A stretch of 64,000 nt of DNA from Lentisphaerae bacterium GWF2_50_93 (GTDB taxonomy: Bacteria; Verrucomicrobiota; Lentisphaeria; Victivallales; GWF2-50-93). Below, one piece after another: positions 42,627 to 50,055 of the stretch. The notes beneath the pieces were generated by a model. It saw nothing but the letters and a program-made list of their open reading frames with translations. It searched no databases and was not told where the DNA came from. Position numbers and translations under genes: made by a program. The stretch is from NCBI GenBank assembly GCA_001804815.1, contig MHBI01000089.1, positions 1 to 64,000 on the forward strand, read 5' to 3'. Position 1 is the stretch's first letter; each line of letters opens with the position of its first letter.

Positions 42627-42969
42627 ATTCAAATCAGGCTATAAAAGGCTTCTGTCCTCTGCTGAGGAGGATCCGCTGACCGGAGTCGCGAACCTCTTCG
42701 ACGTAGGCATGGTGCTAATCGCCGCGCTCATACTTGCGCTTGCCGTAGCCTGGAAAAACCACAGGCCCCAGGCCAATCCATCGGAACAGGCGCAGAAGAA
42801 TCCTGTTCTGGAGAAGCTCAATACAGAAGGCTACAAGCTTGACAAGTACCGGCCGACAGACCGGGAACTCGGCGGCGAGGGGCAGCGTCTTGGAACAGCA
42901 TACCAGCTCAAGAATGGCGATGTCGTATATGTGCCTGAAGATGCAGCTGAAAAAAAGCCTGTGAAATAG
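42604..42969 (+). CDS. DUF2149-like small membrane protein (HmuV-like)
   Basis: 121 residues. The N-terminus has the family-typical SAEEDPLTGVANLFDVGMVLIAALIL, giving one membrane helix with a conserved Asp just before it (about 26-47). An outer part follows with LNTEGYKLDKYRPTDRELGGEGQRLGTAYQLKNGDVVYV. The Asp at the membrane edge is like that of ExbD/TolR/MotB partners, so this may be the stator-type partner of the channel. AAGGAG precedes ATG at 42604, overlapping the channel gene by 23 bases. It ends the seven-gene run. Confidence 0.82.
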   Translation: MMQDRKIKFKSGYKRLLSSAEEDPLTGVANLFDVGMVLIAALILALAVAWKNHRPQANPSEQAQKNPVLEKLNTEGYKLDKYRPTDRELGGEGQRLGTAYQLKNGDVVYVPEDAAEKKPVK

Positions 42970-43007
42970 GCAGCGTGATTTTCAAGCTGAGCGACTTTTT
43001 CTGTCAC

Positions 43008-43706
43008 TCACGCATTCAAATAGATGTCAAAGCAGTCAGGAACTTTGGCTTCGAAGGTCATCGTCCTGCCCGAGTATGGATGGTTGAAGGTCAGGAACTG
43101 TGAATGAAGTGCAAGGCGGCCATTGCGCTTGAACATATTCCCATATTTTTCGTCATTGACGATCGGATGCCCTTTCTCCAGGAAATGAACGCGGATCTGG
43201 TTTTTCTTGCCTGTCAGCAGGTCGATCTCAATCAAGCTGCATCTCTTTGTCTCCTTTATGACTTCATAGGCAGTGATTGCAAGTTTCCCCTTCTGCGGAT
43301 CGTTGACTGAAAAAACCTCATAGTCGTCGTTCTCCGCAAGATATGAAGTAATTCTCCCGCTCTTCTCCTTCATTATTCCATGGACAACAGCCACGTATTT
43401 CTTCTTTACGCTGACACCCCACTGCTGTTTGAGATTTTCCATGGCCTCGAAACTTTTGGCGAATACGAGGACCCCGGAAGTGTCGCGGTCAAGCCGATGT
43501 ACTACGAAAAGCTGCTTCCTTGACTTGGTGTCGCCTCTGCGTATGTAGTCGATCAGGATCTGATGGGCTGTTTTCTCCTTCTCGTAATTCGTCCTCACAG
43601 TCAAAAGGCCGGAACTCTTGTCGATCACTATGACATCCATGTCCTCGTAGAGGATTGTCATGCCCTTTGGCCTGTGCCTGAATGGTACTGGTTTGAATTT
43701 TTTCAT
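43008..43706 (-). CDS. RluA family pseudouridine synthase without S4 domain
   Basis: 232 residues, catalytic domain only. The nucleophile Asp is in VVHRLDRDTSGVLVFAKS, and the substrate region is KKNQIRVHFLEKGHPIVNDE. This compact form is like RluA/TruC. It lies 11 bases downstream of pyk on the same strand, so the two are likely co-transcribed. Its end converges with the DUF2149-like gene across a 38-base spacer. Confidence 0.9.
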   Translation of the reverse strand: MKKFKPVPFRHRPKGMTILYEDMDVIVIDKSSGLLTVRTNYEKEKTAHQILIDYIRRGDTKSRKQLFVVHRLDRDTSGVLVFAKSFEAMENLKQQWGVSVKKKYVAVVHGIMKEKSGRITSYLAENDDYEVFSVNDPQKGKLAITAYEVIKETKRCSLIEIDLLTGKKNQIRVHFLEKGHPIVNDEKYGNMFKRNGRLALHSQFLTFNHPYSGRTMTFEAKVPDCFDIYLNA

Positions 43707-43717
43707 TAAGTCATAGC

Positions 43718-44749
43718 CTATAGAATGTCCTTGAGCCCTGTCCTGAATGCGGATTCGGCATGGAATATTATCTTCGACATTGTTTCGACGACCTTGACCG
43801 GATGCCTGCCTACGGAGGTTTCTCCGGAAAGCATCACCGCATCGGCCCCGTCCAGCACGGCATTCGCCACGTCAGTGACCTCTGCCCTGGTCGGGAAAAG
43901 ATTCTCAGTCATGGACTCGAGCATCTGTGTAGCCACGATCACGTACTTCCTGTAGTAGACGGCAAGGCAGACAAGCCTTTTCTGGAGGATGGGAAGGGCG
44001 GCGATTGGAGTGCAGACCCCGAGATCCCCGCGGGCGACCATGATCCCGTCGGCGGCCTTGATGATGGCCTCGATGTTCCTTACGCCGGACGGATCCTCTA
44101 TCTTGGCGATTATACGGGCGGAACTTCCATGCTTCGCCAGTTCGTCGCGGAGTTCGGTTATCGTATCTTCATTTCTTACGAATGAGGCCGCGACTATGTC
44201 GAATGGCTCGCCCGCGAGTTCCGCAATCGCACGGCGGTCCTCGTCGACAAGCGGTGGGAAGTTTGTCAGGTCTATTGAGAACGCAACACCTTTCCTGGGG
44301 CAGAGCGGCCCTTCGGAATCGCTCTGCACGACGACTCCCTTTGGCGAGACCTCCTTGACTATGAATTCAAGCTTTCCATCGTCTACCAGTACGCGCATGT
44401 CTTTTTCAGCCATTGAAAAATTAACCCCTCTCGGGATGGCAAAGCTGGGCATTGAGTCTTTGAAGTCGGCAGTCGAACCAGTGAAGAAAATCCTTTCTCC
44501 GACCTTGACGTTGTAGGGGAGGGGGACGCTTGTATCTCCGATGCGGAGTTTCGGTCCCGGAAGGTCGATCATGACTATTGCACCCAGGGCCTTGGCCTTC
44601 CTTATCGAAGCCCGGTGCGTCTCCCTGTCGGAATGGGAAAGGTTTATCCTGAATATGTCGACGCCGGCATCGATGAGCGATTTCATGGTCTTCTCATCAT
44701 TGCTTGCCGGTCCGACCGTGGCGATTATCTGGGTCCTGGCATTTTCCAT
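43718..44749 (-). CDS. pyk: Pyruvate kinase lacking the C-terminal domain
   Basis: Transfers phosphate from PEP to ADP in glycolysis. Length is 343 residues against about 470-480 for usual enzymes. The barrel and B domain are complete: ATVGPASNDEKTMKSLIDAG, the catalytic Lys in IIAKIEDPSG, VARGDLGV, and the ATQMLESM...PTRAEVTDVANAVLDG block. The protein stops after MLSGETSVGRHPVKVVETM, where the allosteric C domain should begin. The stop is clean, no continuation is found downstream, and rluA follows in 11 bases. It is probably a natural short form without effector control rather than a recent break. GGAGG lies before the ATG. Confidence 0.92.
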   Translation of the reverse strand: MENARTQIIATVGPASNDEKTMKSLIDAGVDIFRINLSHSDRETHRASIRKAKALGAIVMIDLPGPKLRIGDTSVPLPYNVKVGERIFFTGSTADFKDSMPSFAIPRGVNFSMAEKDMRVLVDDGKLEFIVKEVSPKGVVVQSDSEGPLCPRKGVAFSIDLTNFPPLVDEDRRAIAELAGEPFDIVAASFVRNEDTITELRDELAKHGSSARIIAKIEDPSGVRNIEAIIKAADGIMVARGDLGVCTPIAALPILQKRLVCLAVYYRKYVIVATQMLESMTENLFPTRAEVTDVANAVLDGADAVMLSGETSVGRHPVKVVETMSKIIFHAESAFRTGLKDIL

Positions 44750-44855
44750 CTATAGCCTCCGGGAATTATATTTAAAAAAATATAAACTGCCAAATGCGCT
44801 ATTCATATGATGAATAAAAAATGATGAATAAAATTAATACAGGCAGGTATTATTT

Positions 44856-46013
44856 TCATTTCGAGGATGTGAGCAGGTACTGCAGCCTGAGCAGGAACCA
44901 GATTATGTAGTAGGCGATCCTGTTGAAGATGCTCATGTACAGGCTGTTGCTTTTACGGTAATTGTCCTCGGTTATTTTCCTGCTGTGCGAGATTATCCTG
45001 CTTTCAATCTCCCTGCGCAGACGGGCTGAGAAATCTATGTCGTCTATGTCAATGTTCATTTCCATGCTCAGGTAGTCGCTCAGCGCGTTGGGATTGTAGG
45101 ATCCTATGGTGCACCACGATGAATCCATTACTGCGATTTTGCCGTGGAGCACGGTTTCCTTCCACTCATAGATTTCAATCCCGCGGTGCAGGAATGTCGA
45201 GTAGAGATGTTCGGTGGCATGTTTTACGAGGGGCACGTCGGACAGCCCGGGGAGAACAAGCACCACCCTCACGCCGCGCTTCCGGGCGCGCATGATCAGC
45301 CTTGTCAGATGGTAGCCAGGAAGGAAATAAGGTGAAAGCATCAGGACTTCCTTGCTGGCCCTGGAAAGCATGTCGCGGTAGGTCTTGGATATCTGCGACC
45401 TGTTGCGGAACCAGTCGTTGCGGCTCGCCCTTGCACGGATGGCGCCACATTTTTTGGGATGCTCGACGGGCAGCCTGTTCCTGTGGAACTGGCGTCTCCA
45501 TCGTTCGCGGCAGGTCCTTTCCAGTTCAGCGCAGATCGGGCCCCGGAGCTGGACGCCATAATCCAGCCATGGCGCCATGTTCATGCCGAAATAGCTGTCT
45601 GAAATGTTCAATCCTCCTGTGATCGCAACATCTCCGTCGGCGACAAATATCTTATGGTGCATCCTGCGGCTGATGCTGATGCGAATCCCCCTCAGCATTG
45701 GGGCGAATTTCCGGATGTTGATCCCGGAGCCCTGCATGTCCTGCATGTGGCTGGCATGCATGTTCTGGGAGCCGAAAGCATCTAGAACCACGTACACTTG
45801 AACTCCGCGCGCGGCAGCTTCTTTCAGGAGCTTTATGATGTGCATGCCAGTAGAGTCTGGTTCCAATATGTAGATCTGCAGATGTATGAGCTTCTTCGCG
45901 TTCCGCATATGCTCTTCAAGGGCATTGAAGAATTGATCACCGCTGTGGAGCAGCGTCACTTCATTGCCGTCAACATACCGTTCAAGCCACTGTTTTGATT
46001 TTCTGCCGATCAT
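44856..46013 (-). CDS. Phospholipase D family cardiolipin-synthase-like protein
   Basis: 385 residues with two HKD catalytic motifs: MHHKIFVADGDVAITGGLN (about 132-150) and LHGKIAVMDSSWCTIGSYN (about 288-306). ClsB/ClsA-type enzymes join phosphatidyl groups to make cardiolipin at the membrane. The two N-terminal membrane helices of ClsA are absent; a hydrophobic C-terminal segment (IFNRIAYYIIWFLLRLQYLL) may anchor the protein. That is ClsB-like. It is monocistronic. Confidence 0.9.
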   Translation of the reverse strand: MIGRKSKQWLERYVDGNEVTLLHSGDQFFNALEEHMRNAKKLIHLQIYILEPDSTGMHIIKLLKEAAARGVQVYVVLDAFGSQNMHASHMQDMQGSGINIRKFAPMLRGIRISISRRMHHKIFVADGDVAITGGLNISDSYFGMNMAPWLDYGVQLRGPICAELERTCRERWRRQFHRNRLPVEHPKKCGAIRARASRNDWFRNRSQISKTYRDMLSRASKEVLMLSPYFLPGYHLTRLIMRARKRGVRVVLVLPGLSDVPLVKHATEHLYSTFLHRGIEIYEWKETVLHGKIAVMDSSWCTIGSYNPNALSDYLSMEMNIDIDDIDFSARLRREIESRIISHSRKITEDNYRKSNSLYMSIFNRIAYYIIWFLLRLQYLLTSSK

Positions 46014-46129
46014 TCAATGTCCTGGAAAATATAAAAGAACTGCCCTTGTGGGCTTAACCTCCTCCGCATAAAGCTACGGCGGATCAATGCCGCAAGGCAT
46101 GTTCTTCTGATTTCTTTATTTAATACGGT

Positions 46130-47962
46130 TTACTTCCCGTCAGGAATGGTTTCCTGTAGCTCTCCGCATTTCGGCATTATCGAGCCGAAGTATGGATTCT
46201 GCACCTTGTCGCTGTCCTGCAGCCAGTAGGCCCCCTTGTCCTCAAATGCCATCGGACATGATATCCTGTACAGCGGCTTCTTCAATTGCATCGCCGATCC
46301 TGATACCTCCTTGTAGAGATGCGCCGAGATATGCGCGAAATTCTCGCGGGCGGTCTTGATATCCTTTGAAGTTCCAAGAGTGGTTGAATAACGTTCGTCC
46401 AGCTTTGCCGCATTCCTTGCTGCCTCGTCAAGATTCTCGGAGAAGAGAGCCTTGTGAACCGCGAAGTACGCTGCGAGTATCTCGTCGGGAGGAGGTGGCT
46501 GGGAGTAGGATTCCTTTTTTCCCTGGACAGCAGGCCTGTTTCCAATCCTGCCGTCAACCGGCGCCGACATCATCGAGGATTTCGTCAGGATCTGCAGCGA
46601 ACTGTCAATCTTGAAACTTCCTCTTGTAACGACTTTCTCCCCTTCGGACAGGCCGGATTCGACGATGTAATAGTCTCCAGCCCGCGGACCAAGCTTCACC
46701 TCCCTGCCATCGTAGGCTCCTTTCCTGCCGGGAACCGCGACATATACGACCGCCCGTTTCCCTGTCAGCAGCGGGGCTGATGCCGGTATGACGAGCGGAG
46801 GATGGAGGTTCCTGTCGTCCTCATCCGAAAACCCCAGCGATTCCGCCGGTACCAGATCCATTCCGCAGACATCGCATTTGCCGGGGCCGTCCTTTACTAT
46901 CTGCGGATGCATCGGACTTATCCATTTTCCCGCAAGCGAGGTGTTCAGGATTTTTCCGCCTGCTGCGAGTTTCGCACGGAGTACTGCATTCACGAACATT
47001 CCGGGCTTGAGCATGCCGTCATAGTTGTCGGCGTTGAGCCTTACCTTGACAGTGCGGGTCGCTTCGTTCATGAAAGGCTGTATGAATGCTATTTTCCCCT
47101 TGAAGCCCTTTCCAGGATACGCTTCGGTGGTGAAGTCGACTTCCTGCCCATATTTTATCCATGGCAGATCCATTTCATATGCTTCGAGGTTGACCCATAC
47201 GATGTTAAGGTCCGCAATGGTGAAAAGCTTCTCCCCTTTTTCATAATACATGCCCTCCGCCACGTTCTTTTCAGTCACGATGCCCTGTATGGGGGCAGTT
47301 ATGGTGAGATGATCCGACACCTTGCCCCTTTTGATTATTTCCTGCACCTGCGCGTCGCTGAAACCCCAGAGACGGTATTTCTCCTTGACGGAATTCAATA
47401 TCCTGAGGGCGAACTCATCTTCAGGCTTAGAGGTTTTCAGGAGGTTGAGGGACTGGATGAGCTCCTGCTGGGCAAGAAGCAGGTCGGGACTGTATATTTC
47501 AGCGACGTGATCGCCTTTCCTCACGGCTATTCCAGTGTAGTTTGCGAAAAGTTTGTCAATCCTGCCGGGCATCCTCGCTGTGATGAATGCCATGGTTTCC
47601 TCATTGTAGGCTATTTTTCCGAGCATCCTGATTTCAGTCGTGACGAACTTCCTTTCAACAGGGGCGGTCTCTATTTCGGCGAGCTTCTCCGCCTCAGGCG
47701 TAAGTTTCAATTCCGAAGATGCAGAGCCTCCGCCCAAATCGCCTTTGACTGGGATCAGATCCATTCCGCATATCGGACATTTTCCGGCCTTCGGCTGGCG
47801 TATCTGGGGATGCATTGAACATGTCCATCCCACAGAAACAGACGCGTCAGACACCGCTGTTGCTCCTGGACGATGATTATTCTGGCTGGAAGAAATCATA
47901 TAGCCCAGCCAAAAGGAGAGAGCGATCAGAAGAAGGACAAATGTATATTTCAGGTTCCTCAT
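46130..47962 (-). CDS. CusB-like RND efflux adaptor with two metal-binding motifs and DUF3347-like tail
   Basis: 610 residues. An N-terminal membrane anchor (about 7-26) precedes the heavy-metal-binding motif WTCSMHPQIRQPKAGKCPIC (about 47-66). The HlyD/CusB-like barrel-sandwich and beta-barrel part follows (MPGRIDKLFANYTGIAVRKG and GIVTEKNVAEGMYYEKGEKL). A second motif, SPMHPQIVKDGPGKCDVCG, is inserted at about 345-365, and the C-terminal 110 residues resemble DUF3347. It should carry Cu or Ag ions to an RND pump in the periplasm. No cusA or cusC lies in the window, so it is an orphan adaptor. Having two motifs in one adaptor is unusual. Confidence 0.88.
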   Translation of the reverse strand: MRNLKYTFVLLLIALSFWLGYMISSSQNNHRPGATAVSDASVSVGWTCSMHPQIRQPKAGKCPICGMDLIPVKGDLGGGSASSELKLTPEAEKLAEIETAPVERKFVTTEIRMLGKIAYNEETMAFITARMPGRIDKLFANYTGIAVRKGDHVAEIYSPDLLLAQQELIQSLNLLKTSKPEDEFALRILNSVKEKYRLWGFSDAQVQEIIKRGKVSDHLTITAPIQGIVTEKNVAEGMYYEKGEKLFTIADLNIVWVNLEAYEMDLPWIKYGQEVDFTTEAYPGKGFKGKIAFIQPFMNEATRTVKVRLNADNYDGMLKPGMFVNAVLRAKLAAGGKILNTSLAGKWISPMHPQIVKDGPGKCDVCGMDLVPAESLGFSDEDDRNLHPPLVIPASAPLLTGKRAVVYVAVPGRKGAYDGREVKLGPRAGDYYIVESGLSEGEKVVTRGSFKIDSSLQILTKSSMMSAPVDGRIGNRPAVQGKKESYSQPPPPDEILAAYFAVHKALFSENLDEAARNAAKLDERYSTTLGTSKDIKTARENFAHISAHLYKEVSGSAMQLKKPLYRISCPMAFEDKGAYWLQDSDKVQNPYFGSIMPKCGELQETIPDGK

Positions 47963-48204
47963 TTATTAGTACCTTCATGTTATGGCAATGTGGAAGCAAC
48001 CCTTCATTTACCTGTTTATTAATATAGTATACAATCGCCCTTTTACATCAATCAGCAAGGTGGATGTGTCAGATACTTATCCTATGAAATCTCCATGATG
48101 TTGAAAAAAATGTCCTTTCCTGTTATAATATGCGAGTGACAGAGGCCTGCATGCAATATAATTCATTGAGAAATTGAAGGCTGCAAGAAGACAGGGGGGC
48201 TGTT

Positions 48205-50055
48205 TTGACTATGAATCCGACGAGGACAAAACTTTTGATTTTGACAATATTCCTGCTTTCGTTTTCAATTATCGCGCTCGAATACTTAAAGCATCTTTTC
48301 TTTCCGGTTCTCCCTATATGGCAATCCCATCTGATTACTCTTGCCTTTGTTATTATCGTCATGACAGTTGTCACCCTCATGATTCATGGCTTTGTCAGGA
48401 AGCTGGATTCCCAGATGAGCAGGAAGCAGGTTGAAAAGAGCAAGCTTGAGAGCGCGCTCCAGAGCAGCGAGGAGAGGTACAGGGCCATCTTTGAGAACTC
48501 GTCAAGCGCGATTGTACTCCTGGATGCCGATACCATGGGTAATTTTGATTTCAACAGCAGGGCGAATGAGCTGCTGGGGTTCACCCATCTTGAGTTTGAG
48601 AAGCTCAACGTAAAGGATTATGAACTCGCACCGTTGTCTGAAATACGGTCGAGGTTCGACAGGATACTGAAGTCAGGGCTCTCTGACAGGCACGAGGCCC
48701 GCTACAGGAGGAAGGGCGGAGAGTTCATCGATGTATTTGTCAATGCGAGGACGCTCTCCTTCGAGGGCAGGAAATATTTCCTCCTCGTCTGGGACGACAT
48801 AAGCGAGAAGAAAAGGATACAGACCAGGGTGTTTGAACAGTTCGACTTCCTTGCAACTCTGATGGAGACAATTTCCATCCCGCTGTTCTACAAGGACAGG
48901 CAGGGACGCTATACAGGATGCAATAAGGCCTTTGAAGATTTCTTTGGTATGTCAAAGGCCGAAATCATCGGCAAGACGGTTTTTGACGTGGGCCCTCCGG
49001 ACATCGCCGAGAAATACTTCAAGATGGACGAGGAGCTTTTCAACAAGCCCGGAAAACAGGTTTATGAGTGGAAGGTGAAGACCAGGAGGCACGGTCTGCG
49101 TGACGTCATCTTCAACAAGGCGACCTTCAAGGACATCAAGGGCAGCGTGAACGGACTCGTCGGAGCCATCCTCGATATTACCGACCTCAAGAAGGCCGAG
49201 GTCGAAATTCAGAACAGCCGCGACGCCCTCATTGCACAGAACAAGATCCTTGTCGAATGGACTTCGCCTGAAATCCTCTACCGCCCCGATTTTGAATGCA
49301 TAATGACGCGGATCACGGAGATGGCTTCCAGGATATTCAAAGTCGCCCGGGTCGGCATCTGGCTGTTCAATACCGACTTCACCAGGCTCTACTGTGCCGA
49401 CCTGTATGATGCTAGGTCCGCGGGGCATGTGCACGATTTGGAACTTGCGATAAAGGATTTCCCTTCTTATTTCAAAGCCATCAGGAATGAACGCGTGATC
49501 GTGTGCAGGAATGCGTCAGGCGATCCCAGATACGGGGATTTCCTGGAAAGTTATATCAAGCCGTTAAAGATTGCGTCCCTCCTGGACGTGCCTGTCTATG
49601 TTTCCGGCGAGATCATCGGTGTAATCTGCATAGAACACTGCGGTGAGCCAAGGGAATGGTCGATAGAGGAGCAGAATTTTGCGCTTTCATTGGGCAACCT
49701 CTTCTCCCTTTCCCTCGAGAAATCAAGACACAGGCATCTTGAAGAATCAATGAAAATTGCGCGTGACAACTTTGTGAATGTAATTGAAAAACTTCCATGT
49801 CCGCTTTTGATCGTCGACTCGAAGAAGAGGCTTAAGTTCGTTAACAGCGCTTCTGAAAAGTTTTTTGGCCAGAAGATAAAGGACATGCTGGGCGCTGAAT
49901 TCCCATATCCAGTAGTCGCCGGCAGGACGGCGGAAATCGACTTGCGCGGAGCCGACGGGAAAATGTCAAAAGTGCGGATGACGGCCGTAGGGACAATGTG
50001 GGAAAATGAGCCTGCCCTGCTTGTGACCTTGCTTGAGAATCCTTCCGAATTATAA
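48205..50055 (+). CDS. PAS-PAS-GAF-PAS sensor protein without output domain
   Basis: About 616 residues. Two membrane helices (about 9-27 and 40-62) are followed by PAS domains at about 88-200 (EERYRAIFENSSSAIVLLDA) and 210-330 (ETISIPLFYKDRQGRYTGCN), a GAF domain at about 350-510, and a last PAS-like domain at about 525-610 (IEKLPCPLLIVDSKKRLKFV). It ends there: no HisKA, GGDEF or other effector follows. It may sense and pass its signal to another protein by contact. TTG at 48205 is better spaced from the AGGGGGG site than ATG at 48211; either is possible. It abuts the convergent hybrid kinase with no gap. Confidence 0.85.
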   Translation: MTMNPTRTKLLILTIFLLSFSIIALEYLKHLFFPVLPIWQSHLITLAFVIIVMTVVTLMIHGFVRKLDSQMSRKQVEKSKLESALQSSEERYRAIFENSSSAIVLLDADTMGNFDFNSRANELLGFTHLEFEKLNVKDYELAPLSEIRSRFDRILKSGLSDRHEARYRRKGGEFIDVFVNARTLSFEGRKYFLLVWDDISEKKRIQTRVFEQFDFLATLMETISIPLFYKDRQGRYTGCNKAFEDFFGMSKAEIIGKTVFDVGPPDIAEKYFKMDEELFNKPGKQVYEWKVKTRRHGLRDVIFNKATFKDIKGSVNGLVGAILDITDLKKAEVEIQNSRDALIAQNKILVEWTSPEILYRPDFECIMTRITEMASRIFKVARVGIWLFNTDFTRLYCADLYDARSAGHVHDLELAIKDFPSYFKAIRNERVIVCRNASGDPRYGDFLESYIKPLKIASLLDVPVYVSGEIIGVICIEHCGEPREWSIEEQNFALSLGNLFSLSLEKSRHRHLEESMKIARDNFVNVIEKLPCPLLIVDSKKRLKFVNSASEKFFGQKIKDMLGAEFPYPVVAGRTAEIDLRGADGKMSKVRMTAVGTMWENEPALLVTLLENPSEL

